DNA of 64,000 nt. Origin: Betaproteobacteria bacterium (lineage in GTDB: Bacteria > Pseudomonadota > Gammaproteobacteria > Burkholderiales > Rhodocyclaceae). The DNA lies in assembly GCA_016208415.1 (NCBI GenBank), contig JACQYB010000061.1:139046-203045 (forward strand), read 5' to 3'. Position numbers and translations under genes: made by a program. This document shows, one piece after another, positions 15,950 to 23,962 of the stretch (within the stretch, counting starts at the first letter, position 1; every line of letters starts with the position of its first letter). Below the pieces are notes generated by a model that had not been told where the DNA came from, ran no database searches, and saw only the letters and a program-made list of their open reading frames with translations.

Positions 15950-17200
15950 TCAGCGGCCCGAACGAGCCTTGAGATTCGCCAGGTATTGCACCAGCCCACC
16001 GATTCCGTGGCCCGACCGGGACGGAGCCTCAAGCCAATGGCCGCAATAGAACCAGTTCCCATTCACCATCTGCTCGTACCGAGCCTTCAGGGGCTGCCCG
16101 AGCGGATTTCCGAGCTTGACGAACAGCCCTTCCACGAACCCGACCATGAAGGCCCTCACCTTCGGGTCCGCGCCGATCTTCATGACCGACGAGGTCAGGG
16201 GATCGTCCTGCGCCCGCAAATTCACGATGTGGGACGCCGCGACCTTCGCCTCCGAAAAGCCGATTGCTCTCCGGAAGTCCGGGTCCAGCGGCAGCGGCGC
16301 GCTGTTGAAGGTGACCACCGGCACCCCGAACCTGAGCCCGACGGACTGCGCAAGGGATCCCCCCAGGGAATGCCCCGTGACGGCGACGATCTTCTCGGCT
16401 CGCGCCCCACCCGAATACCCGCCCCGCCCTGCCTTCTCGCTCCATCTTGCGTACCAGTCCAGCGCGGCACCAAACGCGCCCGCCGATTCGCTGCTGGCCA
16501 GCCTGGGGAACGAAAGGTTGATATCCGTGTTCGTGTCCGCTTCGCCCATGATCAGCTTCACGATCCGATGAACATGGCCCCAGCGGATCGGGTCATCCAG
16601 GATGGCGTGGGCGTCGAGTTCGGCGAGTTCCTCCAGCATGAGTTCGGCCAGCACGGCGCCATCGGCATCCGAGGACGCATAGCCCGCCACGCGGGAACAG
16701 AACGCCAGCGGTCCGACCCCCTTGGGACAGAGGTCGGCGATCAGGCGCAGGCGCTGTCGATGGAGTTTCGCCCCCAGGTCCCCGGGGTCCGTGCCGGCGA
16801 ACGCCATCACCAGTTCGCCACCGCTGCAATTTCGATACAGTGCGGCCTTGAAACCGGTCGCGGCATCTGTTCGGATGTCGACCACCTCCCAGCCGCCGGT
16901 ACCCTTGTGCGCATAGACCGCTTCGGCGATTTCCGCCAGGGGCAGCACCGCCCTGAGTCGGTCTGGCCGTTTCGCAGCGGGATTGAGCACCACCTGGCGC
17001 AGGGTCCCGGCGATGCGGCCTGATCCGCAGGTGTTCGCGGGCACCGCCGCGCTTCTCGACTCGGAGCGCACCTCCCGCCGGGCGGGATCAAGGGCGCCCA
17101 CCCGAGTTGCGTAAGCCGCGCCCGCGCGAACATCCAGGCAGCCGCATAGGGCCGCCAGAACGACCGCCGCAAGCATCGCCGGACGAGTGCGCAGGTGCAT
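15950..17200 (-). CDS. Lipase (class 3)-like secreted protein
   Basis: 416 residues with a signal peptide (MHLRTRPAMLAAVVLAALCG); cysteines at its end could be a non-standard lipobox. Class-3 lipase features are VMAFAGTDP near the oxyanion-hole strand, VAVTGHSLGGSLAQ with the catalytic Ser, and LRAQDDPLTS with a candidate Asp. The C-terminal His-containing part (FYCGHWLEAPSRSGHGIGGL) could give the third residue. It lies 21 bp upstream of the zinc-ribbon/TIG gene and is likely in one operon with it. Confidence 0.78.
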   Translation of the reverse strand: MHLRTRPAMLAAVVLAALCGCLDVRAGAAYATRVGALDPARREVRSESRSAAVPANTCGSGRIAGTLRQVVLNPAAKRPDRLRAVLPLAEIAEAVYAHKGTGGWEVVDIRTDAATGFKAALYRNCSGGELVMAFAGTDPGDLGAKLHRQRLRLIADLCPKGVGPLAFCSRVAGYASSDADGAVLAELMLEELAELDAHAILDDPIRWGHVHRIVKLIMGEADTNTDINLSFPRLASSESAGAFGAALDWYARWSEKAGRGGYSGGARAEKIVAVTGHSLGGSLAQSVGLRFGVPVVTFNSAPLPLDPDFRRAIGFSEAKVAASHIVNLRAQDDPLTSSVMKIGADPKVRAFMVGFVEGLFVKLGNPLGQPLKARYEQMVNGNWFYCGHWLEAPSRSGHGIGGLVQYLANLKARSGR

Positions 17201-17267
17201 TCGGTCTCTCGCTCTGGGGTGCAGGCGCAGCTACCGGATGCCCGGCATCACGCGCGTGCTCCCGCGG

Positions 17268-17861
17268 TCAAATCACCCGAAGCTGGCTCTGGGCGGATCG
17301 GGTGTTCCTGCCGTCGGACACGCTGGTCCGCAGCACGTAGTAGCCCCGGTCCAGATCCTTCGGAACCTCGAACTTGAGCTGCGCGGCATGAGTGCCATGC
17401 GGGCGGGAAAGGCGCCGGGTCTGCAGCGGCACGGTCTCCCCGCCACCCTCCAGCGTGTAGCTTTCCGTCACGTTCACCGGCTGCGACTCGTTGGGCGCCA
17501 GGACGGTGTATTGAACGGAAGAATCGACGTTTCCGCCAGGAGGCACGGCCTGCGGAGACACGCGGGCGCCTTCCATCGCGAGCACGTCTCCGCGCCCCGT
17601 GTAGCCGTACTTGCGCGCCGCCTCGTCGCGGGTGGCCACCTGTCGGTCCACCACGTGCCCGATCACACCGCCGATCGCCGCCCCGGCCAAGGCGCAGCGC
17701 AGCCGATCCTTGCCCCCACACAACAGCCCCCCAAGCACGGCCCCCGCTGCGGCACCGATACCGCTGCCCTGACCCTGGTTGGGTGCATTCGCGCAACCTG
17801 ACAACTGCGTACCCACAAACGCAGCAGCCACCAGCGCCGCCACCACCATCGGCTTCTTCAT
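17268..17861 (-). CDS. Glycine-zipper outer-membrane lipoprotein
   Basis: 197 residues. Signal peptide ends in a good lipobox (QLSGC), so the mature protein should be lipidated. Two Gly-rich stretches, GIGAAAGAVLGGLLCGG and LAGAAIGGVIGHVVDRQV, form a glycine-zipper membrane module as in SlyB/17-kDa antigen proteins; the remaining 110 residues are beta-rich (VQYTVLAPNESQPVNVTESY). Start at MKKPMVV has AAGGGAG upstream. It follows the BON-domain gene by 12 bp. Confidence 0.8.
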   Translation of the reverse strand: MKKPMVVAALVAAAFVGTQLSGCANAPNQGQGSGIGAAAGAVLGGLLCGGKDRLRCALAGAAIGGVIGHVVDRQVATRDEAARKYGYTGRGDVLAMEGARVSPQAVPPGGNVDSSVQYTVLAPNESQPVNVTESYTLEGGGETVPLQTRRLSRPHGTHAAQLKFEVPKDLDRGYYVLRTSVSDGRNTRSAQSQLRVI

Positions 17862-17872
17862 GATTGCTCCCT

Positions 17873-18856
17873 TCATTGCTCGACGATGAAAACCCTATCC
17901 TTTACGGGATGGCCCCTGGCGACCGCGCGTGCCGCCTGAAATGCACGATCCTTCAGGCCCGGATCGCTGAGGGAGCCCTTCAGAGTGATGGTCAGGTCGT
18001 CCTTCACCTGGGCCGTCACGCCCGAGACACCGGCAGTGCGGATGGCGCTTTCGACGGCGGCCTGCAGGTCCGCCGGAGCAACGGAGGCCACAACCGGCGC
18101 CGGAGAAGTCCGCGGCTCAGGGTCGTTCCTGGTAGGCCCGCCGCCGGGCACAACAGCACCTGGGCTCGCCCCACTCCAACCGGGGTCACGCGCTCCGGCC
18201 TGCGCTTCTGCCGCGCGCTGCCGGGCATCAGCCGCCTCCTGCAGGCGCCGCTGGGCATCGGCCTCTTCCTGGGCGCGGCGCAAGGCGTCCGCCTCGGCTT
18301 GCGCCTTGCGCCAGGCCTCCTGCTCCGCCTGAGCCTGCCGCGCCGCCTCTTCGGCCTCCAGCGCGCGACGCTGGGCCTCCTCCATGGCCGCGGCACGCTC
18401 CTGCGCTTCGGCCCCCACCTGCGACAGTGAAAGATAGCCGTAATACGCGGCAGCGGGCACGACCACCAGGATGGCCGACAGTCCCAGCCAGAACCCTCTG
18501 CGACGGCCGTCTGGGCGGATGTCGGAAGGCGTGGAAATCGGTCGCGTCGATTCCTGGACAGGCGCAGGGCGCGTCGCCGCCGACGCCTCGACCGATTCGC
18601 CAACCCGGGCCGCGGCTTCCGTTTCCCGCGACGGTACGGCGTCGGCCGGCTCGCCAACGCTTGCTGACTGCGCGACCGTCGCCGCTACCGTCGGGCTCGA
18701 CACCGCCTTTTCGGGCGCCCCCGAAACATCCCCGGCACTTTGTAAGTGCCCGCAAAACGGGCAGTACCGCACCGGCCCCAACAACTCGCGGCCACAGTCT
18801 TCCGCGTTGCAGCGCTCCGGCGCCGCCAACGATGCTTCACGAGTGCCCACGTACAT
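17873..18856 (-). CDS. Zinc-ribbon, coiled-coil, BON-domain membrane protein
   Basis: 327 residues: N-terminal zinc ribbon (CNAEDCGRELL and CPFCGHLQ), an acidic linker, a transmembrane helix (about 120-140), a long Ala/Glu/Gln/Arg coiled coil (about 145-220), a Pro-rich linker, and a C-terminal BON domain (ADLQAAVESAI, VSGVTAQVKDDLTITLKG), a phospholipid- or peptidoglycan-associated fold. First gene of the five-gene block running to 13479; the order suggests it organises an envelope complex. No known system matches in my reading. Confidence 0.75.
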   Translation of the reverse strand: MYVGTREASLAAPERCNAEDCGRELLGPVRYCPFCGHLQSAGDVSGAPEKAVSSPTVAATVAQSASVGEPADAVPSRETEAAARVGESVEASAATRPAPVQESTRPISTPSDIRPDGRRRGFWLGLSAILVVVPAAAYYGYLSLSQVGAEAQERAAAMEEAQRRALEAEEAARQAQAEQEAWRKAQAEADALRRAQEEADAQRRLQEAADARQRAAEAQAGARDPGWSGASPGAVVPGGGPTRNDPEPRTSPAPVVASVAPADLQAAVESAIRTAGVSGVTAQVKDDLTITLKGSLSDPGLKDRAFQAARAVARGHPVKDRVFIVEQ

Positions 18857-18964
18857 TCACACCTGCCCAGTCCATCAAGATTCATCCCTCTCCAACGATC
18901 ACGACGCCCGGCCCACCGGCACCAAAGCACGCAGCATCGAGCAGAAAGCCTGGCTAGCCTTCAG

Positions 18965-19372
18965 TCACGACCCGCCCTTCGGCACCGTGACCGGTGGCTT
19001 CAACCCCATGCGCGCCGCTTTCCTGGCGAACCCTCGATCATCGAAGGTCAGGAACTCCACGCAATGCCGACTCGCCAGGACGTGCAGGGCGTCGGCGAAG
19101 TCCAGCCCCGAACGGCGCAAATCCAGAGCCTGCCGCACCAGGTCTTCGCGTTCGACAACCAGCGCGCCCAGCCCGACGACCTTGTTCAACGCGTCTTGAA
19201 CGACTTCCGTGGGCAAGCGGGCAACGCCGCGCAGAACCCACTCCAGTTCGAGCATCACCGTCAGGGGTACAAACAGCGGCCCGGTCCGCAACAGCCTCGC
19301 TGCAGCTGCCGCTTGTTGTGCGTCGTCGTTGAGCAGAACGCGGGCAAGAATATTGGTGTCGACGGCTTTCAT
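18965..19372 (-). CDS. vapC: VapC-family PIN-domain toxin
   Basis: 135 residues; MKAVDTNILARVLL carries the first active-site Asp, LELEWVLRG the Glu, LDFADALHV and LTFDDRGFAR the later Asp residues. Predicted endoribonuclease toxin. It overlaps the end of the AbrB-type antitoxin gene by 4 bp. Confidence 0.88.
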   Translation of the reverse strand: MKAVDTNILARVLLNDDAQQAAAAARLLRTGPLFVPLTVMLELEWVLRGVARLPTEVVQDALNKVVGLGALVVEREDLVRQALDLRRSGLDFADALHVLASRHCVEFLTFDDRGFARKAARMGLKPPVTVPKGGS

Positions 19373-19626
19373 TCATCGTCAGCCATGTCGAACGCCTTGA
19401 TCGGGTCCATTTCTTCGACTGGAATCACGGGCCCACGGTAACCGGTGCATCCGAGCAGATCGTCCACACCAAAGGGTTTGGATTGCTTGCCGGGAACCGC
19501 GATGTACAGCCGATGCTCATCCTCCCGCCCGATTTCAACCCGGCTGCCCGGTTCGATGCCAAGCGCCACCCGCAATTCAGCAGGAATCACCACCTGCCCT
19601 TTCCTGGAGACGGTAATCAATGCCAT
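19369..19626 (-). CDS. vapB: AbrB/SpoVT-type antitoxin
   Basis: 85 residues. The N-terminal swapped-hairpin DNA-binding domain is clear (ITVSRKGQVVIPAELRVALGI, GSRVEIG), followed by an acidic tail that would occupy the toxin active site. GGAG lies 8 bp before the ATG. Pairs with the PIN toxin immediately downstream. Confidence 0.85.
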   Translation of the reverse strand: MALITVSRKGQVVIPAELRVALGIEPGSRVEIGREDEHRLYIAVPGKQSKPFGVDDLLGCTGYRGPVIPVEEMDPIKAFDMADDE

Positions 19627-19677
19627 GTTAGATACTCCATTGTCGAAGGTCCGCGACCGCCCGAAGATCATCGTAGC

Positions 19678-19902
19678 ATGCACGTGCCGACCGCCATGCG
19701 CCGCGCCTTCCACAGCGTCAAGCGCGCCGATGAACTGGGCGACCTGCACCAGCTCGCCCTGGCGGTGCATAACGCCTGGCAGTTCGGCCGCGAAAGCGGG
19801 CTCCCGGACATGGCGCGACAGTATGAAACGCGCCTCAAGCTGCTGCTGCGCGCCCGCAAGGCGCTGCGCGTGCAGATGCGGCGGGAGGGGTACCAGGTGT
19901 GA
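19678..19902 (+). CDS. Small conserved-looking protein of unknown function
   Basis: 74 residues: a helix-rich sequence (ELGDLHQLALAVHNAWQFGRESGLP, then RARKALRVQMRREGYQV). I do not recognise the family. Its last 13 residues resemble the end of the broken frame at 21119-21397 (ALRLQMRQEGYEV), so both may be tails of one mobile or repeated gene. Start uncertain. Confidence 0.35.
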   Translation: MHVPTAMRRAFHSVKRADELGDLHQLALAVHNAWQFGRESGLPDMARQYETRLKLLLRARKALRVQMRREGYQV

Positions 19903-19978
19903 GCACGAGAGCCTCCCGAATATCGGCGTGGGCTTCGTCTTCGTGTCAGGCTTATGCTACCGGCAGTATAGGAACTCC

Positions 19979-20038
19979 CGTGAACAAGGTCCGCAAGCTT
20001 TTCTTCGCGATTCTCAAGAACCCCGAGGCAGTCGATTG
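19979..20038 (+). pseudogene. Possible N-terminal remnant of a hicA-like toxin gene
   Basis: A 19-codon frame from GTG reads NKVRKLFFAILKNPEAVD before TGA. This resembles the start of short HicA-like RNA-binding toxins, whose central and C-terminal parts are absent here. A hicB-like antitoxin gene lies 1.4 kb away at 21407-21688. Weak evidence. Confidence 0.22.
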
Positions 20039-20208
20039 ACCGTCACCTTACCGCCCCCACAGATTGGCGCTCAGGGGCCTCACCAAGCGGCGCGTCCGGC
20101 GCTATCATGGGATGCTACGAGCGCGAGAAGCTGCTGCACGGGGTCGGAAGGGCGGTGGCGCGCTTTCGCAGCGGCGGCCTGATACCGCCAAGCCATGAAG
20201 GAATCGAG

Positions 20209-20511
20209 ATGGATGCAATCGTGATCGAGCACGTGCCGGTGGCCGAGTTGCCGCCGGCCTGGCGTGCGAAGCTCGCTCAATCCGGCGACGCGCGAGTGAC
20301 GGTGCGCATCGAGACCGAGAGCGAAGTCGCCGAAGCACAAGCCGCGGCGGCGCTCGCCGATGATCCGCTGTTCGGCATGTGGCGCGACCGCGAGGACATG
20401 GCCGACGTGGCCGCGTACATCAGGCGCATTCGCGCGCCGCGTTTCAGTTCCGCCGGTGATGAAGCGACGCGGGGCGGCGATGCGGAGCCCGGCACCTCTG
20501 CCGGCAACTGA
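20209..20511 (+). CDS. Probable antitoxin of the adjacent VapC
   Basis: 100 residues. Not a strong family match, but size, position 18 bp before a PIN toxin, an N-terminal beta-alpha segment (VAELPPAWRAKL, ARVTVRIETE) and a helical acidic tail (DDPLFGMWRDREDM) fit VapB-like antitoxins. AAGGA precedes the ATG with ideal spacing, which decides the start. Confidence 0.7.
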   Translation: MDAIVIEHVPVAELPPAWRAKLAQSGDARVTVRIETESEVAEAQAAAALADDPLFGMWRDREDMADVAAYIRRIRAPRFSSAGDEATRGGDAEPGTSAGN

Positions 20512-20529
20512 GACAGGCCACCCTTGTCG

Positions 20530-20907
20530 ATGCTGATCGATTCGGATGTGCTGGTGTGGCTCACGCGCGGCCACTTGGGCGCCGCGCAGCGGCTGAACGA
20601 GGTCAACCCCTGGCGCATCTCGGTGGTGACCTACATCGAGCTGGCACAGGGCTGCCGCGACAAGACCGAATTGGCGCGCCTGAAGCAAGGGCTGGCCATG
20701 CACCAGGCTGAAGTGCTACCGATCACGCCGGCCATTTCGCAGCGCGCGGCCGACATGATCGACGCGCTGGCCTTGTCCCACGGCATGCGCCTGGCTGATG
20801 CCTTGATCGGCGCCACCGCCATCGAGCACGGCGTCACGCTCATCTCCGCCAACGTCAAGCACTTCGGTGCCGTAAACGGCCTGATGCTCGAAGCCTTCGT
20901 GCCTTGA
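20530..20907 (+). CDS. vapC: VapC-family PIN-domain toxin
   Basis: 125 residues. MLIDSDVLVWL, VVTYIELAQG, HGMRLADALIGATA and LISANVKHFG give the four acidic positions and fold of the FitB/VapC group. Predicted RNase toxin. An in-frame TTG six bases earlier is possible, but the ATG gives the canonical start of the first strand. Confidence 0.87.
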   Translation: MLIDSDVLVWLTRGHLGAAQRLNEVNPWRISVVTYIELAQGCRDKTELARLKQGLAMHQAEVLPITPAISQRAADMIDALALSHGMRLADALIGATAIEHGVTLISANVKHFGAVNGLMLEAFVP

Positions 20908-21118
20908 TGTCGCAACTTGCGACGTCCCTCAACTGAAGCAAAGGCCCCCCGCAGGCGCATATCTTCAGTTCAGCGAATCGCCTCTACCGATCAAATCCGC
21001 GGCCGCCAGCGCATCGGCAGGCGACTTGCCTTCCTCGCGGAAGCACCCGAGGGTGCCGCCCCCTTCCCGACACCTGCCTCCGGATGTACCCGCCATATCG
21101 CCTGGTACCGGCGGCAAC

Positions 21119-21397
21119 GCGCTGCAGCGGCAGATGCACAACCTGCACGCGCAGGCCGAATTCCACATGCTGCTGGAGACCGAGCCCGATCCGCAGATGC
21201 TGCCCGACGGCGCATGGCAGGCGCTGCCCAGCCGGGGCAAGTTCATGGCCGGGCTGTACTGGGCGCTGGCGGCCCACAGCCATGAGGGGGTGCAGAACCT
21301 TTGCGCCAGCATCGGCGGCAACCCGCAGGAAATGGAGTCGCAATATGCCGCAGCGCGTTGCGGCTGCAGATGCGGCAGGAGGGGTATGAGGTGTGAG
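21119..21397 (+). pseudogene. Degraded frame in the 20908-21406 spacer
   Basis: The 500 bp between vapC and the hicB-like gene hold one decayed coding-like stretch. The frame reads RQMHNLHAQAEFHMLLE, then GKFMAGLYWALAAHSHEG and ASIGGNPQEMESQYAA; a frame change near 21350 would restore an ending ALRLQMRQEGYEV, similar to the protein at 19678-19902. No family recognised. Nothing else is visible in the spacer. Confidence 0.35.
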
Positions 21398-21406
21398 GGG
21401 GCGAGA

Positions 21407-21688
21407 CTATAGCGCGTTGGCCAGCACTTCCGCGGCCCACTGATTGAGGCTCTTGCCGTGGGCCTGCGCCATCATCGAGGCGTGCGCATGCACTTCGGGC
21501 GGAAGGCGCAACATCAGTTTGCCGGAATACGGTTTCCCGGGGGCGATTCCGAGGCGTTGGCAGGTTTCCAGGTAATCGTCCACAGCCTCCTCGAAGGCCG
21601 CCCGCAATGCCGCCACGCCTCGGAATTCCGCCGCACGCCCACCTTGCCCGCGCCGCAGGATGTGGTCTCGCCGGGCGAGGAACGCCAC
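21407..21688 (-). CDS. HicB-like antitoxin, N-terminus degenerate
   Basis: The C-terminal two thirds match HicB antitoxins: VAALRAAFEEAVDDYLETC, then KPYSGKLMLRLPPEVHA and AQAHGKSLNQWAAEVL, the last being the ribbon-helix-helix. The usual N-terminal RNase-H-like half-barrel is replaced by about 25 unrelated residues (LARRDHILRRGQGGRAAEF), pointing to truncation or frameshift. No intact hicA adjoins it. Confidence 0.65.
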   Translation of the reverse strand: MAFLARRDHILRRGQGGRAAEFRGVAALRAAFEEAVDDYLETCQRLGIAPGKPYSGKLMLRLPPEVHAHASMMAQAHGKSLNQWAAEVLANAL

Positions 21689-21770
21689 CCCGCTTCAGCC
21701 CCCGGACCGCCAGGACAGATCCACTTCCATCTCCGGCAGGGCAGCCACCGCCAGACGCCCCGGGTACACC

Positions 21771-22352
21771 TCACGGCAGCCCGCGCGCCACCACCTCCCA
21801 GTCGATCTCCACCTGCGGGCAGGCGCTGGAGGCGAGCCGGCCGGTGAGTTCCTGGACGTGGGCGCGGCCGTAGGCGCCGCCTTCCAGCCAGTAGGCCATC
21901 ACCACGCGGTCGGTGGGGTGCACCAGCCAGTATTCGCGCACTCCGTGGCGCTCGTAGAGGCCGAGCTTGAGAATCTGGTCGTGGCCCGCGGTGCCGGGCG
22001 AGAGCACCTCGATCACCCAGTCCGGGGCGCCGCGGCAGCCGCGCTCGTCCAGCTTGGCGGCGTCGCACACCACCACAATGTCGGGCTGGACCACGGTGTC
22101 GATGGCGTTGTCGGCCTCGTTGGCCTTGGGCAGGCGCACATCGAAGGGAGCGACGTTGACTTCGCAGGAGCCGCCTTCGAGGGCATCGGCGATCTGCCGT
22201 GCCACTTCGAAAACCAGCCGCTGGTGCAGCCGCACCGGCGCCGGCCCCATGGCGTAGGCCACGCCGTCGATCAGCTCGTAGCGCACCTCCTCCGGCCAGG
22301 TGAGGTACTCGCCGTAGGTGTGGTGGCGGGTGTCGCGTTGCGCCAGTCCCAT
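21771..22352 (-). CDS. Uma2-family putative restriction endonuclease (copy 1)
   Basis: 193 residues of the Uma2/DUF820 family, a PD-(D/E)XK nuclease fold common in accessory DNA. The motif is visible as VVQPDIVVV, PDWVIEVLSP and the Lys in KLGLYERHGVREYWLV. Start at MGLAQRD follows GAGGAG. A second copy at 23173-23754 is about 85% identical at protein level. Function in vivo unknown. Confidence 0.82.
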   Translation of the reverse strand: MGLAQRDTRHHTYGEYLTWPEEVRYELIDGVAYAMGPAPVRLHQRLVFEVARQIADALEGGSCEVNVAPFDVRLPKANEADNAIDTVVQPDIVVVCDAAKLDERGCRGAPDWVIEVLSPGTAGHDQILKLGLYERHGVREYWLVHPTDRVVMAYWLEGGAYGRAHVQELTGRLASSACPQVEIDWEVVARGLP

Positions 22353-22418
22353 GGCATCGCACTCCTCGAACGCTTGTCCAGCCGCAAGTATCCCCGCGCG
22401 CACGGGTGCGGCGCAAGG
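22353..22418. repeat. Duplicated 5' flank of the Uma2 genes
   Basis: The 66 bp upstream of copy 1 match 23755-23820 upstream of copy 2 at 64 of 66 positions, closer than the coding parts. With the genes this makes a direct duplication of about 650 bp bracketing the DUF433/DUF5615 pair. Confidence 0.8.
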
Positions 22419-22503
22419 TTGCGTCCACTCGGCACCACGCCAGTGCCTCCCTTCAAACACGTACAATGAACGCGGCCGCATCGTCGGAGCAAAGGAGCAT
22501 CAC

Positions 22504-22737
22504 ATGGAAGGACTACCGGAACGCATCACGCTGGACCCCGGGATCTGCCACGGCAAGCCGTGCATTCGCGGATTGCGCTACCCGGTGGAAACCCTGCTCG
22601 AACTGCTGGCCGGGGGAATGACCATCGAGGAAATCCTCGCCGACTACGAAGATCTCGAAAGGGAGGATATCCTCGCAGCGCTTTCCTACGCCGCCCGACT
22701 GACACACGTCAAACGCATGGAACGCATCGCGGCGTGA
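22504..22737 (+). CDS. DUF433-family antitoxin
   Basis: 77 residues of the DUF433 (VapB45-like) helix-turn-helix family: ITLDPGICHGKPCIRGLRYPVETLLELL, then MTIEEILADYEDLEREDILAAL. Members are encoded with DUF5615 PIN-like toxins, as here. AAAGGAG lies six bases before the ATG. The stop overlaps the next start (GTGA). Confidence 0.88.
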   Translation: MEGLPERITLDPGICHGKPCIRGLRYPVETLLELLAGGMTIEEILADYEDLEREDILAALSYAARLTHVKRMERIAA

Positions 22738-23087
22738 AGTTCCTGGTCGACGCGCAACTGCCCAGGCGGTTCTGCCGATGGCTGACCGAAGCCGGCTTCG
22801 ACGCCTTGCACACACTGGATCTTCCTCTGGGCAATACCACGCCGGACGTCGAAATACTGGCGGTCGCCGAGCGCGAAGACCGCATCGTCATCACCAGGGA
22901 CGACGATTTCGTTCAGTCGCATCTGGTCACCGGGCGACCTCACCGATTACTGCTCGTGGCCACGGGCAACATTGGCAATACGGAACTCGAGCGGCTCATC
23001 CGCGGCAATCTGCCTTCCATCGTCTCAGCCATGGAAGCAGGGCGGTTCGTCGAGATTGGACGCGATAACCTGACCGAGCACGGGTAG
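22734..23087 (+). CDS. DUF5615 PIN-like toxin
   Basis: 117 residues, PIN-like (Mut7-C/VapC45-like) fold: VKFLVDAQLPRRFCRWL at the start, EILAVAEREDRIVITRDDDF with the acidic cluster, and LIRGNLPSIVSAME near the end. Starts with GTG overlapping the antitoxin stop (22734-22737). Predicted RNA-directed toxin; activity inferred only from family and context. Confidence 0.87.
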   Translation: MKFLVDAQLPRRFCRWLTEAGFDALHTLDLPLGNTTPDVEILAVAEREDRIVITRDDDFVQSHLVTGRPHRLLLVATGNIGNTELERLIRGNLPSIVSAMEAGRFVEIGRDNLTEHG

Positions 23088-23172
23088 GCCGGCTCCCCGA
23101 GCCGCGTGACGGGCAGCCGGCGCGCTGATCGAGCCAGGAACCCCCGGGATGTAGCGCACCCCTTGCGGCTGC

Positions 23173-23754
23173 TCACGGCAGACCGCGCACCACCACCTCC
23201 CAGTCGATTTCCACCTGCGGGCAGGCGCTGGAAGCGAGCCGGCCGGTGAGTTCCTGGACGTGGGCGCGGCCGTAGGCGCCGCCTTCCAGCCGGTAGGCCA
23301 TCACCACGCGGTCGGTGGGGTGCACCAGCCAGTATTCGCGCACGCCGTGGCGCTCGTAGAGGCCGAGCTTGCGCACCTGGTCGTGCCCGGCCGATGAGGG
23401 CCAGAGCACCTCGATGACCCAGTCCGGGGCGCCGCGGCAGCCGCGCTCGTCCAGCTTGGCCGCGTCGCACACCACCACGATGTCGGGCTGAACGACGGTA
23501 TCGATGGCGTTGTCCGCCTCGTGGGCCTTGGGCAGGCGCACGTCGAAGGGGGCGATGTTGGCTTCGCAGGGGTGCTCCCCCAGGGCGGCGTGGATCTGGG
23601 CGAAGATCTCCGCCACCAGCCGCTGGTGCAGCCGCAGCGGCGCCGGCCCCATGGCGTAGGCCACGCCGTCGATAAGTTCGTAGCGCACGTCCTCCGGCCA
23701 GGTGAGGTACTCGCCGTAGGTGTGGTGGCGGGTGTCGCGCAGGGCCAGTCCCAT
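23173..23754 (-). CDS. Uma2-family putative restriction endonuclease (copy 2)
   Basis: 193 residues, paralog of the gene at 21771-22352; motif VVQPDIVVV, PDWVIEVLWP and KLGLYERHGVREYWLV intact. Differences cluster in residues 45-75 (LVAEIFAQIHAALGEHPCEAN here). The shared upstream flank and identical C-terminal half point to a recent duplication. Confidence 0.82.
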   Translation of the reverse strand: MGLALRDTRHHTYGEYLTWPEDVRYELIDGVAYAMGPAPLRLHQRLVAEIFAQIHAALGEHPCEANIAPFDVRLPKAHEADNAIDTVVQPDIVVVCDAAKLDERGCRGAPDWVIEVLWPSSAGHDQVRKLGLYERHGVREYWLVHPTDRVVMAYRLEGGAYGRAHVQELTGRLASSACPQVEIDWEVVVRGLP

Positions 23755-23962
23755 GGCATTGCATTCCTCGAACGCTTGTCCAGCCGCAAGTATCCCCGCG
23801 CGCACGGGTGCGGCGCAAGGCTGGACGGCATCGTACGGGGTTGGAACCGACCCGCGCCAACCGTGCTGCGAAACATGCGGGAACGGATTGCTCAATTCTT
23901 GTTTGGCGCGTTTTCCGGTTGGTCCCCGGAATCGCGGTAACGCCCCGTGTGCTGGCCCGCCC

